A stretch of 64,000 nucleotides of DNA from contig MQVO02000021.1 in NCBI GenBank assembly GCA_001986395.2, forward strand, positions 62,001-126,000. Direction: 5' to 3'. The DNA comes from Irpex lacteus. Lineage: Eukaryota; Basidiomycota; Agaricomycetes; Polyporales; Irpicaceae. Numbering within the stretch: the first letter of the stretch is position 1; every line of letters starts with the position of its first letter. This document shows, piece by piece, positions 22,859 to 35,267 of this stretch. The notes beneath the pieces were generated by a model. That model made no database searches and was not told the origin of the DNA. It worked only from the letters and a program-made list of their open reading frames with translations. The position numbers and the translations under genes are program-made.

Positions 22859-25800
22859 ATGGCTCGTAATCAACATGCTGGTCCCTCAACTCTGCGAAAC
22901 CGCAACCGCGTTACCAACAAGACCCGTCTGAAGGTGATCAAGGAGAGCATTGATGCCGACCCGATCGTCCTCGATGAGGACGAGGAGAAGGCGAGAGTCG
23001 TCTCTACAGCTGGTGTGGACGCTGAGGACGCGAATGTGAGTGACACTCTGCTCTTTCCCCGCCGCGGGCGACGTTGTTGAGGCCGGGTGTGTGGCCCACG
23101 TTGATTGGCCAAAACCGTGGGAGAGTAAATCCATGGAATGCTGACTAAGCATTCCTTCTTTAGGAACATCATTTACAAGCCGTGCTTTCCGCCGCGGCCA
23201 CACGCCATCATTCCTTCACGCGCTCGACTAGAGGCGCTGAGAAGGAGTCCGCGCCCGCGGCCTATATTCCTACTCCGGATAGTACTGGCCTCGTCGACAA
23301 TTATGAAGAGCTATATCCTCCAAACAGGTGGAGGGATCCAGTTACATACGTCAAATCCTCCGATTCAGTCGAGGAGGCCACTTCCTTCGCGCTCGCCAAT
23401 GGCTTCATATACTACATGGATGAGCGTGACAAGGAATGGCTGGACAAGAATAACGAGGATCGCGGAGAGGGCTCTAGTAAACGTCCTTCGCGCAAGGGCA
23501 AGGAGCCGGAGAGCGTCACCATCTCGGAAGACGAGTTCGAGCTTGTCATGGCTATGTTCGAGAAGATTACACACGAGAAAGCGGAATTCTTGCACCATGT
23601 AAGTGCTACTTTCTCAAACACTGATTTCAGTCGGCTCACTTAGTGATTACAGAACTTCCAAGATGTACCTTCCTTTTCTCTGTACGAAGAAACTTTCGCC
23701 TCACCACTACCACCAACGACATTCGCCCTCTTCCAAGTGCCCACTTGGATCCCCGTGCCCGCTCAGCTCACGCGGATTGCCCGGGTGATATATTCCCACT
23801 GGGGCGCTCGACGCACAGAGCGCAATGGCCATCCAATCATACCAGTTGTGAATGTAAGTGGTATATGTCTCTTTGTCTTGGAATGTACTCAAATTTGGCA
23901 TGCATAGTTGGACGAATCTGATACCAAGAACGAGTCATATATCTGCTTCAGAAGAAGAGAAAGCAAAGCTGTACGCAAGACTCGTGCCCAGCAAGCCACA
24001 TACTCCGACAAGATGATTCGTTTGCAAAGCGAGCTCAGCACGGCTATGAACTCGCCAAAGACGTTTTGTCGCGAGAGCTTTTGAAGCGCCAGGTTGCTAT
24101 CGAGGGAAAGGGCATGTGGGAAAGACGATTTGTTTTGGTCGATATGAAGCGCAAGTTCCCAACATTGGGCACCAAAGAGGACGAAGAGCTGTTCCAAGAC
24201 AGAGAACGGGTACCAAAGAAGATCAAGACAGACGCTCCAGGGTATGTTCATCTTTTGTTGTCGGCCACGCTTGTATCTGAACATGTTATCACGCAGTCGC
24301 CTACCCATCAAGCTTCGCACGCCGCGGGAGGGCGGCGAGTATGGTACTCCTGTGGCTGCAGAACCCATTATGAAACCAAAGGATCGTGTGGCCATGATAC
24401 AGGCTCAAATCGAGGAGGAGATGCTCAAGCGAAAGGATCATCGTTGGGAAGATGTGGCCGACGTAAGTAACTTCGCGACTAATATGTATGCCAAGCTGAC
24501 CTCACCGTTTCTCAGAACCCATACCAGCAATTACCCCAGCCGTTCTCTGCGAAACACTTCAAGTATGTCGCGTCATCTCGTGGGCCCGACTCGGCCACGA
24601 CTCCCGAGCGGAACCGTGCGTGTCGGCTGCGTTATGGTCGTGGCGGTAGACGTCATCTCGACAGGCGACTCTCTGGAATGCGACACGTACCACCACGTAC
24701 ATATGACCCCTCTGGCAGCGACTCGGACGACAGCTCTGACTTGGAACGCCGCTGGAGATACGACGCAGATGACGAACCTCCCATTGGTCCGGATGGCCCT
24801 GAAGAACATGATCGGGTCCTGATCGATGATTTTTCTTCTCAGTGAGTAAAAAACAGATTACTTACGAGAGCGTTGTACTGATAGTTCTGCAGGTATCTTA
24901 TGCACTCGTCCACTTTGCTGACGGAAGAAGACCAGCATGCTCTGATTCCAGACGCAACCATGAACATCACTGGCCCTGATGGCCGCACCCAACAAGTTGT
25001 CAGCATCCGCCAGCTGCCACTGTTGCATGTTGTTTCCCGTCAGCGGGGACCTGTGCCGGCTAACATGCTCACCTCTCATTCTGGAACCCCTACCCCTCAA
25101 ACTCCTGCTTCCGCGAGCGGTGCCTCTGCACATCAGCCAAGAGCTTCTATGGCACCTCCTTCTGCAGTTCCCCCACCCCATGCCTTGCCCAACGGGATTA
25201 TGAGACCTCCATCGACACCCACTGCTCCCACCTTGCCCGCCAACCCAAGTCCAGCTCAACCGCCTGCCTCCGTGGCTAGCAGTAACGGATCTGTTGAGCG
25301 AACCAATATTGATCAAGAGGTGAGGCCCTCTGTGACTGCCACAGCTTCGCCCGTCGTGCAACCCCAGCCCGAGGCCTCTCAAAGTGAGTCTCAGGCCATC
25401 GTCGCTCCGTCTACGTCACCTGTGCGGCCAAAGTACCGACGCCCACGATGACTGCTATTCCAAACGGGTTCACGATCCCTGCTGTTAGCACCTACCCTGC
25501 ACATATGGCCAACGGTGCTTCATACGCCGCGCGGCCGAATGGCTACAACCCCCAGCTTCTCAAGTCGGCGTTCGCATCCTTAGCTCAAGGGGGCGACACC
25601 TCGATGATGAACGGCACTCACATGACTATGCGTTCACCTGCGAACTCGTATTCGGTGCCCCCTGGTGCGTACACAGCGCAACTCGCTGCTGCTCGGCAAA
25701 TGCATTGGCTGGCTAGTCAGCAACAGCGTCCACCAAGCGTGAACATTGTCGATAGCAATGGTATGGATGCCGGCCTTGCCAACAGTCTCTCGCCGCCTAT

Positions 25801-26077
25801 ATCTGGGCCACAACGAGTTCCGTCTGCGAATGGCTCTCGCTCGATGCCTATCAGTAGGGGCGTAACCTCTCCTGCGCTCGCTCAAGCCATGGCAGCCGGG
25901 CAGGGTCGTTCGTCTCCAGTCAACGCACATGCTGCTCGTGTCCCTCAGCATTCTCCAACCCTCCTGAGTCCTGGCCTGGTGAGCGCACAAGCGCAACAAT
26001 CCCCACCAAGACCTCAGCCACCCATGCCATCTCCATCCATGCAGGCGAGACAGATCGTCGGAAGCTCTGGATTTTAG
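22859..26077 (+). CDS. EPL1: Enhancer of polycomb-like protein EPL1 (apparent 1-nt frameshift)
   Basis: Eight exons (22859-23035, 23164-23598, 23653-23853, 23908-24241, 24297-24462, 24516-24841, 24893-25383, 25434-26077). The EPcA domain is clear: IPTPDSTGLVDNYEELYP, WRDPVTYVKSSDSVEE, ALANGFIYYMDERDKEWL. Further on come DESDTKNESYICFRRRESK, RKTRAQQ and SRELLKRQ, then a long Ser/Pro/Gln-rich C-terminus with TPTMTAIPNGFTIP. EPL1 is a subunit of the NuA4 histone H4/H2A acetyltransferase, bridging the catalytic and DNA-binding modules. In exon 4 the frame breaks after LQSELSTAM. Downstream coding resumes one frame over (ELAKDVLSRELL), as if one G were missing between 24048 and 24049 (ATG-AACTC for ATGGAACTC). 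With that base restored the total length is a multiple of three. The gene is essential in yeast, so I suspect a base-call error. Confidence 0.9.
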
Positions 26078-26450
26078 TCTACCTAGCATGACGAGTTGCA
26101 TCTCGTAGTTTACCTAGTATGTTGTTATAGCACCTTCGCTCAGTCGATATGTTTTTTGTTCGTGTTTTGATTAATATCCTCTGTATATTCGATACCTACT
26201 GCAAATTTGCAAGACTTTCTTGCTGTTCGTCGAAGTCTAAGCTGGCGATCAGTGCGAGTCGGTGTGACGGTGTTAATGGCAAAATTGTGCAAGGAAGGCA
26301 TTATCATTAGTGGTCATACCGTAAGATACAATATGATACGCAAGAACGAGATAAATATACGCTGTTTCAACCGTTCAACGTTCGAGTGCGTATCCATACG
26401 GATAACGCGGGGTATAAGGGGGAGAGAAGACAACCAGATTTTCCAGTGAT
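26078..26450. other. Convergent 3' region, EPL1 and LCB3
   Basis: 3' flanks of two convergent genes; no other signal is seen. Confidence 0.5.
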
Positions 26451-28486
26451 CTAAGGTGGGAGGCCCCAGCCGACGACCTCAAACACGACGGGCATAACTC
26501 CACACGCCAAGATAGCGATACCACAATAGACGAATACCTTCGTCAAAACTATCATATGATTAGTCCTTAGTTCTATATAGCGTCAAACACGAAGAACTCA
26601 CCATCGGCATCGTAGTGCAAGATATTCACCCCACGCTTCCAGCCTAATTCAGAGTCGATGCTCTTCACATACTCGTCCTTTGTCTTCTCCGATTGGACGT
26701 GCGCATGTCCGTTGCTGCCATTTTTCGTTCCCCGTTGCTTGATCTGCCTGTCCGAGTTCGAGGTATGCTGACTCGTACGACCGGTACTGACTCCGTCTGC
26801 TTCGACTTTGACCATTCCGGGGAGGTCCAGGACGGAAGGGATGGCACGTAGACCTTTCAAGTTGTCGGCGGGGACGTTGGTGTAGTCTGTGGCGGGGGTG
26901 TAGTACCTTCTGTGTGGGAGAGTGAAGAGCTGGGCGAGGAAGCGGAAGGTAGGAGGGAGGATGTGGTGGCACATGTACTTTGCGACGATACGCCATGCAA
27001 AAATAACAAGAATACCTGAAGACACGCTATGAGCTCAAATTTAAACGTGATATTTGGTGCGGTGCACGTACCGATAGTCATTTTCGCGACGGCGATCGTC
27101 CACCAGGTCCACATCTCTGAGAGGGAGCCGGCGGGTCTACCAGGCATGCTGCGCACGAAGAACTTGTCGTCGAATCCGTACCGGGCCATGTACCAGCGGG
27201 TGAGGAATTCGCCCATGACAACGGACACGAACGCAATGGCGTCCTCGAAACACGGGCAATCGTCAACAGGCTCGGGATGGCGATGGACCATGAGAAGGAC
27301 GGTGGGTATGACGGTGGCAGGCACTACATTCGAACGAAGGTTAGCCGAGCAGCAAGGGACACTGTGGACACCACCTACCGATCCATCCAGCCGTCTTGAG
27401 CCAGTGGTCAAGCGCGTCTGCTACTAGCACCCAAAGACCCCATATACCGGCACCTATGAGGACTCCGACCGTGCAATCCGTAAAGGAGTGCATGCCAGTG
27501 TATAGACGACCATAGACAATAGAGAACACATAGAACAGAAGGATACCAGAGAAGATATAGTATGTCGTCTGAGAGATCTGCATTTCGGGTAGAACATCCT
27601 CGATGATGTGGGTTGCATTTTGCAGGAGGGGCACGGAAGGCGCAATTGGAGGCGAGTAGACAGTGGCCGGTGTGGTGTAGAGCCTCCGGAGGACGGTGAA
27701 GAAGTAGAGGGCTAGAGAGACGCTGTTCGTAGAGTGGGTCGATGGGAAACCGTATTCGAGGTGGTGCGTGCCAATGGCTGGAGAGCAAATGAGTGCAGGG
27801 TTTCAGGGATCATGGCGAAAGTACGCACTGAGTCGAGCTACAGGCGGCGAGAAAGGACGAGGCGAGCATACCGAGTCCTTGACGAAGGACGTGATGTAGA
27901 CTCCCAACGAACACATGGACAACAGCCTAGTTTTCGGCGTCAGCGAGCGCGGGGAGTGCAGAGGTCGTTACCCACCCTTGTGTCACATCTGAGTATCCAA
28001 AGAAGACAAAGGCCGGTAGCATAGTCATGAAGAATGTGTGGGTACCCAGGGAGGATGTGTTTACGAAGTAGGTATCGAGGAACGGTGTGCGAACCCGTTT
28101 CTACAACACGCTGGGTGTCAAAGTCGTCTTAGCCAACGCATATACCCAAGATTACACACCTGCATTTTCGCGATAACTTGCGACTCCCATGCCAATGATC
28201 TGCCAATAAACCTCCTAATGCCTGACCTCCACTTATTCATCGTGCGGTCGTAAACTTCATCAGGCAGGATGCCTATGGCAGTCACGGGCTCGTCCTCCAG
28301 CTCGTCGTACGACTCTGTCTTCTCGCTGGGCGTGGTCGCCGACAAATCTGTCGTAGAGCTCGACTTTGAATCGAGTGGGAAAGTCGAAGAGTCCTGAGAG
28401 GGCATCTGCAGAGGGGATTGTCTGAGCGGCGAGCTCTGGTACTCCTGCGTTCCCCACGACATTGGTGGTCTAGGCTGAGGGGACAT
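26451..28486 (-). CDS. LCB3: Sphingoid base-phosphate phosphatase (PAP2 family, LCB3/YSR2-like)
   Basis: Seven exons (28486-28160, 28100-27976, 27926-27829, 27777-27379, 27323-27072, 27015-26602, 26548-26451) give about 570 residues. The lipid-phosphatase signature is in order: motif 1 KDSVCSPRP, motif 2 PSTHSTNS (the usual PSGH glycine is Thr), motif 3 YGRLYTGMHSFTD with the catalytic His and Asp; the first Ser of the canonical SR pair is Gly. About eight hydrophobic segments flank and follow these motifs, fitting an ER membrane protein. The soluble N-terminus is Ser/Pro-rich with acidic stretches. The reaction is dephosphorylation of dihydrosphingosine/phytosphingosine 1-phosphate to the free base. 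The start at 28486 is the first ATG in frame; only a TTG codon lies upstream. Confidence 0.9.
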
Positions 28487-28749
28487 TATAGGATTCGTTG
28501 CTGGTCGTCGAGGATAGAGTGTGTCATGAAGCGAGTGGGAGAGTAAAGAGATGGAGATGGGTTTGAGCGGTCGTTCGAGACAAGAGTGGTTTCCCACCAA
28601 CGGCGCACTGATGGCTAGGAACCCCGCATGAACGGCACATATGATTACTCAAGCAAATTTACGAAAAATTTGTTGGACAGAACAATCGCATTCGTGGAAC
28701 TATCGTAAGTACATGTTTACAACATGCGGACAGTATCTAGAGGATACGG

Positions 28750-29560
28750 GATATATGGACAGCGCTGACGGAAGTACTTAAATGGCACTGCAAAAAACAA
28801 GAATGTCAGCAGAAGTTATGGGCGTTGTAGGAAAGAAGAAGAGAAGAAAAGGCCTCAGAGAACATACGTTATCCTTCATGGAGTTCGGACATATGCTTGT
28901 AAATTTTTGATGATACATCGTCGGGCAAAGAGAAAGAAAGAGATGGAAGGCTATCAATAAAGATACTCACCACTGTAATACGACCTGCATGTCCCAAAAA
29001 CCGTGCAAGACACGTCAGCGCGTCAGCCCCAGATAGCGCATGCATCGAGCAAGACAGCCTTCAGCGGGTGGTGTATGCTAGCTTGGGGCTCATGGTATCG
29101 AGCATGAAGCTCGTCGCCCGCTAGATAATGTCATCTCGAGGTATCTTGCAGAAACCGTTTGAGGCACAGGGGGCAGGATACCCACCAATACCGTCGTTCA
29201 TATCATTACCTGAGAGGAGAAAGGGTGTGAGTAAAGGTATAAAATAATGTTGAAAAAAGATGAGAAGGCTCCGTTGGTGATGCATGTTAGTGAGTACGCT
29301 CATATTGAGGTCGCTAACTCGAAGATGTTTATGGAAAACTATCTTCATCGCCATGGTACACGAAACAAAAAATACTCACCTCATGTTAAATTCCAAACTT
29401 CTCGGTCGATATCTCAGACCGCCAGCATCGTCGAGGAAGATGAAGATGGCAAAGTTTTCGAGAGAAGAGAAGAGAGCTCGCGTCGAAGGTCGCGCGTAGC
29501 GGAGTCTAAAACATTAAGCGGAGATTACAAGCTGTACAGTTCGGCTTAAAAACTTCCAGC
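28750..29560 (-). ncRNA. Possible multi-intron small transcript
   Basis: On the minus strand, good splice sites define very short putative exons: a 5' exon ending at 29380, then 29209-29186 (24 nt), 28984-28971 (14 nt), 28895-28868 (28 nt) and a last exon from 28787. Donors are GTGAGT, GTGGGT, GTGAGT and GTATGT; acceptors include CTCTCAG and TTTTGCAG. Spliced, the longest ATG-initiated frame is only about 18 codons (MNDGIGRITVHMSELHEG). It could be a non-coding transcript, a small-peptide gene or chance. I do not recognise it. The outer boundaries are nominal. Confidence 0.25.
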
Positions 29561-29569
29561 GAGCGCGCA

Positions 29570-29850
29570 ATGTCGACCTCGAACAGCAGTGAGCAAGGTG
29601 AGCGCACGTTTACTTTCACGAGAGACGACGACGTTCTTCATGTCGTTGTATGATGAACATAATATTCAGTTCTGCTTCCGAAAGAGAGAGCAATCTCCTT
29701 GTGGACATCCTGTACCAAAAACTCTCAATCCTGATTCTCCTACTCTTCTTGCGTGCTTTATGACACCAAGCTTACAACTTTTCTTCTTTCTAGATCTTGC
29801 TCTCCCATCTCGCTGTCGCATACGAAGGTTGAACGGGAGAAGGTGAGCTA
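29570..29850 (+). other. Possible small spliced transcript, divergent from the one at left
   Basis: An ATG at 29570 opens nine codons (MSTSNSSEQ) and then a strong GTGAGC donor at 29598. An ATATTCAG acceptor ends at 29669, after which the frame runs about 21 more codons to a stop. A further acceptor (TTTCTTCTTTCTAG) lies near 29792. No recognisable protein results. The end is nominal. Confidence 0.2.
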
Positions 29851-30984
29851 TTCATCTTTCTCTTTCCACCGGCACGAGACGAAAACAAGTTCATCCATTC
29901 GTTGAATGACCCACTACGCGTCTCATTTTGATCTACCTTCACGCGTCATGCGTGGAGGTCGTGCTCGTGTGCGTCGTCTTGATTCGCATGGGCCTGATTA
30001 GAGTGTGCACTTGCGTTGTGGGGAAAAAGAAAATACCGGCTTCTCTGATTCTTCCTCCAAGATGACTCTGTCGACTTATCGCTCATCGTGCTCTTTTCAG
30101 GTTCGTTAGTTATTGTATGGTAGTGATGGACGCATTGTGTATCTACGTCACTGTTTCCCCGCAAATAAAATTCGCATGTCCTAATATCAATAACCTCGTC
30201 GTACGGATGGTGTGACAGTTCCCAGCTGCAGCGCTGAGCTCACGGACGACCTCCCTCTTCAAATGTGTTATACGAGCGTAGCAGTCGTTGCATGCTTTCG
30301 ATTGGAACTTCTAATACATAATTCAAGGTTTTCACGTATCCGAGACGAGTCCCAGGCGTTGACGTCTCTAGTCAAGATTACCACACTCGTGCCTTGCGAT
30401 GAAATGGTACGCCACCGGTCCTTATGCAATAGCGAGTTATCGCACTACGCTGATTGACCAAGTTGAGAATTCTCAGAACAGATGGGCCGCAATCTTTGAG
30501 CTCCAGAGATGCAAGACATGCGGAGGCCCTGGGCGGTGTCATAGGCTCAAGTAGCGAAAACCTCTCATTGGCGCCCACCCCTTAGTCCGTTCCGACGACT
30601 GACTGCTCCATTATTGCCATGGGTGCGTCTCTCGCCGTATCAGTGGCTGCCGCCAGTTACGCTATGTTTGTCTCTCGCGCTGCGCAAATAGCTGCACGGA
30701 TCTGGCTGTACGGATCCCAGACGAACGTTCTCCGAGATACGAATTGTGGCGACGTCTAGAAGACCACTCTCGATCATAATCGCGGTCGTCTTTCGTCTCA
30801 TGCCTTGTCAAATCTTCCTGGATGTAATGCCCCTGATATCACCGCCTCTGCGGTCAGCGCAGTAGCAGAAATCCCTCTGTTTATCTTGGTTGTTCTGACG
30901 ATGGGATATAAATTCAGTATTTTTCGTGGCTTTTCGTGATTCGACTTTTGTTCCCAGTCGCTCCCTGAAGTCTTTGTTGGCACG

Positions 30985-33900
30985 ATGGCGGATAGCAGCT
31001 CCAAGAGCGGACACGACTTGCAAATTCGGTTTGTGGATGGTTTCCCACCTTCGGCCATCATGCAAGCTAACTGCGGGACTGTATAGTTACCGCACGTTGT
31101 CCATTCACGTCGAGAACACTAAAGATGAGAAGGGAAGTCACAAGGTTCTAAAGGAGAAGCAGGACGCTTCGCAAGACCCTGCGGAGGCCATACGCAATAT
31201 CGATGTCCACTACCTCCACATCGACGAGGTCTACCGTCGGTACTCTATCGCCCCACAAGTCGGCCTCGAAGCTGCGTCGGTGGAACGGAAAGCAAAGCTC
31301 GGCAAGAATGTCATTTCGCCCCCTCCGACACAGTACTGGAAGAAGATTGTCAACTATGTCTTCGGTGGCTTCAATTTCTTGATGTGGATCGCCTTCATCA
31401 TGACGATAGTGAGTACCAGAAGTGTACGGTACCGTGGCTTCTCAACGCTAAACATACGGTTTGTGTTGCAGCTGTCTTATCAACCTCTCGGCGGTAGCGA
31501 TCCCACAGCGTATAACCTCGGGGTTGCTGTGCTACTCGTGAGTAATTCACTGGAGAATGCTCCCTCATCCGCTCATGCCCGTACCATAGATCCTCGTCAT
31601 CATCGTCTCTGCAGGCTTCTACGCTTGGGTCGACTGGCACGCATCGCGCATCATGAAGTCGATAAAGTCTCTTATCGCGGAAGAAGCTACTGTCATCCGA
31701 GACGGTAAACAACAAACGATCCCTGCTGCTGATGTGGTCGTTGGCGATCTCGTCTGCCTGTCCATCGGTGATCGTGTTCCAGCCGATATCAGATTGGTGA
31801 ATGTGTCGAGCGACATACGGTTCGATCGTTCCCTGCTTACGGGAGAAAGGCGAGTGGCAGTCCTCCACGTCTGCGTGCGCACCGGGACTAATGTTGATAC
31901 AGCGACATGATCCCTGGTTCTGTGGACCATACCTCGGACAATGCGCTGGAAACCCGCAACCTCGCCCTCACCTCCACCTTCGTCGTCCAGGGAAACTGCA
32001 CCGGCGTTTGCTTTGCCATCGGTGACAAGACAGTTATGGGTCGTCTCGTCGCCATGGCTGGAGAGACCAAGTTCAAGCTCACCACGATACAGCGAGAGGT
32101 CTGGCATTTCACCAAGATCATATCAGCCGTTGCCCTCTTTGCCTTCGCCCTTTCCCTTATCCTCTGGGGTGCATGGCTCAGAACGAGCTTCCCGGGATAT
32201 TTAACCGCTAGCTCTGCCATCATCAACGCTATCGGATGCTTGACAGCATTCGTTCCCCAGGTACGTTTTGGCTAATGTTGATCTTCTTATCCCATATTTC
32301 TGACACGACGCGTTAGGGCCTTCCTGTCTGCGTCGCGCTATCCTTGACCATTATCGCGAAGCGGATGGCTAAGCGGCACGTTCTCGTGAAGAACCTTGCC
32401 ACGATTGAGACACTCGGCTGTATGTCTATTCTGTGCTCTGACAAGACAGGTACACTTACCATGGGAAAGATGGTATGTGATTTTGTTCTAGATAGCGAAT
32501 TATTGCTCACCCGCCCTTGCAGTCCGTCCAGAATTTAGCCTTCCTCGACCAGGAGTATACCGTCGAAAACGTACAGAAGCAACTTGAATTAGGCGATGGG
32601 TCCGTTCCGTCTGCTCTCCGTGATTTGCACATGATTGCCCGTCTATGCAACGGTGCTCGTTTCGAAGAAGCCTCTTCCTCTGAGTCTATCGAAGAACGTG
32701 CAGTTAAAGGCGACGCAACCGACACCGCCGTCCTCCGCTTCTCCGATTCCCTCCCGACATTAGATTCATCTGTACTCGTCGACTCCCATGAGAAGCTCTT
32801 CGAAATTCCCTTCAACTCGCGTAACAAATGGATGCTTACCGTCGTCCGTGAACGCAAGGCTTCCGAAGATGCTCGCACTTGGATCCTCGTCAAGGGCGCC
32901 CCTGATGTCCTCTTCCCCGCTTGCACCCATTTCCTCGACTCGGACGGTCAATCGAAGTATCTTGACTCTCGCTCTCGTGATAACCTCCAGGCGCTTCAGA
33001 TGCGTTGGAGTAGTCAGGGCCAGCGTGTCCTTGCTCTCTGTCGTCGGTCGCCTTCAGTGACCTCGTCCAAGATTGACTTCGCACGCGCAAATCCAAACAC
33101 TATCGAAGAGGCGATGTACGGCGACCTACAAGACCTGACTCTCATTGGGCTCGTCGGGATCAGAGACCCACCACGACCGGATGTGAAGGATGCCATTGCT
33201 ACCATTAGAAGGGCTGGTGTCCGAGTATTTATGGTAACGGGAGACTTCAAGCTTACTGGCGTAGCTATTGCTCAACAGGTATGTCGTTCGCCTTTTTCCT
33301 CGTCACATGAATTTACTCTCTTCTACAGATCGGTCTTATAACCCAAGAGAGGATCGACACTCTGGCCGACATGCGCAAGTCTCAGAACTACGGCCGCTTC
33401 AGTGGCTCTCCTCGTCACGACATCAAGCCTGCCGATGATGATCCTATCCGTGCACTCGTTATCACCGGAGATGACATTGCAGCTCTTACAGATGAAGACT
33501 GGGATGCAATCTTTGGGCTTTATACGGAAATTGTGTTTGCCCGTACGACACCTGAGCAGAAACTTCGCATCGTGGAGGAGGGTAAGCTTCGAGGAGACAA
33601 CACCATCGCCGTCACAGGAGATGGTGTAAATGATGCACCCGCTCTCAAGGCAAGTGACATCGGAGTGGTTATGGGTAGTGGAAGCGATGTGGCCAAGGAC
33701 GCCGGTAAGCTAAATTCCTTGAGCTAGTTGTCAAAAATTGACGTTGTCTCTATAGCTTCCATGGTCCTTCTCAACAACGATATCTCCTCCATTGTCGATG
33801 GTATTGAGATGGGCCGTCTCGTTTTTGATAACCTCAAAAAGGTCATTATGTATCTTCTTCCCGTAAGTCGTTTCCTAACTTCGCGGCTGCGTTGTGTGTC

Positions 33901-34845
33901 TGATGAGTGTTAGGCCGGAAACTACTCTGAGTTCATGCCTGTCTTTGCCAATTTCTTTTTGGGAATGCAGCTTGCGATGAGCTCGTACCTTCAAGTCTGC
34001 TTCTGCATCACCAATGATGTGGTGATGTCGATAGCTTTGATGTATGAGAAACCCGAAGCCGGTATGTGTACTTTGCCTACAAATTCGCCATTCAGTCGCT
34101 CACGCGTTCCGTGCCAGATCTTATGTTGCGCAAACCGCGCAATGCTCGCACTGACCGACTTACCGACTGGCGTTTCTTCTTCCAAGTGTATCTCGTAAGT
34201 TGGCTGTGATAGTTGGTCGTGCGGTGGGCTCACGATGGCGTTCACAGTTCATTGGTCTTATGATGTGGCCTTCCGCTATGGCAATGTGGTTCTTGTACAT
34301 GTTGAAGCAGAACTTAGGCTTCTACGACGTTATCCTTGTTTTCAACAAGTGGGCAGACGGGTGGCAGGGATATACGATGGACGAATTGACTCACTTCGTC
34401 TCTGTCGGGCAATGCTGCTAGTAAGTATACCACCTCGCGCTCCGCTCGTAAGTGCTTACTAAGCCATATTCTAGCTATGTCGCTCTCGTGTTTGCACAGT
34501 ACGGCGACCTTCTCGCGGTCCGAAACCGTCGTGTTTCCATCCTCCAGTCGAATCCTTTCTGGGGGCCCCGTCGGAATTTGTTTATTCCAATTGGAATGGT
34601 TTTAACGGCCATCATTGCAGTGGTGAACCTCTACGGAAGGGGGCTCCAGGATGTGTTTGCTACTGCGCCGATACCTGGCATGTTCTGGGGCATACCGTTC
34701 ACGTTCGGGGCGGGTATTCTCATGATGGATGAGATACGCAAGCTCATAGTTCGCTCATACCCCAAGGTACGTGCTGCTTTTATTAAGCTACGAGTTTCCT
34801 GCTGATGAGATGCTGTAGTCATTTGTCGCATGGTTAGCGTGGTGA
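30985..34845 (+). CDS. P-type cation-transporting ATPase, type II (Na,K-ATPase-like or fungal ACU-like)
   Basis: Fourteen exons encode about 1,053 residues; the first codes only 14 codons and part of another. P-type signatures are in order: actuator LLTGES (split by a GC-AG intron), phosphorylation site CSDKTGTLT, nucleotide-binding KGAPD, hinge [21 protein letters not shown]. About ten membrane segments are visible. Flanking sequences ([24 protein letters not shown] type) place it near Na,K/H,K-type (IIC) or fungal alkali-cation uptake pumps. The M4 motif reads FVPQGLP where PEGL is usual, so the cation-binding Glu is Gln. In M6 the CIDLGTD-type motif reads CFCITND, with one of the two Asp positions Cys. 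The transported ion cannot be assigned. It ends with a very short exon (34819-34845) coding SFVAWLAW. Confidence 0.92.
31850..31902 (+). other. GC-AG intron in the P-type ATPase
   Basis: The donor is AG|GCGAGT and the acceptor TACAG. Only this splice joins LLTGE to SDMIP, giving the invariant TGES motif; a canonical GT donor is absent here. Confidence 0.8.
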
Positions 34846-35267
34846 TCTATCCTGTTTCTTTGGGGCTACGACCAAGACCTTTCGGTGTTGCTTTAATTTG
34901 GGCGAACAGTACGTAGACTCTGAGTCAGCAAAGACTCAGCTAGCAATTAAGTATCTGCATCAAGACCTTCGAGTCAGTAGTATCCCACAAATGTAATTTA
35001 TACCCATTCGCACAACCTTCAGATCCGTTTCTTCACGAATTCTGTATCTTACCAGCAGGCTGAGCGTCCTCAGCTACCTTGAAAGACGGTTGTCGCTGGT
35101 TGTTGACGCGAAGTCCTCAGGGCAACTCAGCTAAGTATACGTGCACGTGAGCGTCTAGCGCCTATAGTTTTGTAAGGTTCAGGTGGGCGCTCTACAAGTC
35201 TCCTGCCACCGACACCGACGTCGCTGACGGCGCGCACGGTTTTCACTCTTTCCTCACGACCCCCACC
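34846..35267. other. Spacer between the ATPase and BRR2
   Basis: About 420 bp of 3' flank and BRR2 promoter with no other recognised signal. Confidence 0.5.

Larger units (their letters stand above)
28487..30984. other. Long region with no confident coding gene
   Basis: About 2.5 kb. The only structured signals are two divergent sets of splice-like sites around 28750-29570 (minus) and 29570-29870 (plus), listed separately. A 47-codon frame with a good ATG context at 30619 has no recognised product. I found no transposon terminal repeats or tRNA. Confidence 0.5.

Noticed and set aside
29130..29160. Box C-like AGATGACA with a CTGA about 95 nt downstream (minus strand), suggesting an intronic snoRNA
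   Set aside because: The C box is imperfect, there is no terminal stem, and no C'/D' pair is seen.
29247..29549. 100-codon plus-strand open frame with a charged C-terminus
   Set aside because: It starts in a poor context, overlaps the putative minus-strand splice sites and resembles no family I know.
30619..30762. 47-codon frame MGASLAVSVAAA... with a good ATG context
   Set aside because: Too short and unrecognised; it lies in the probable promoter of the ATPase and could be chance.
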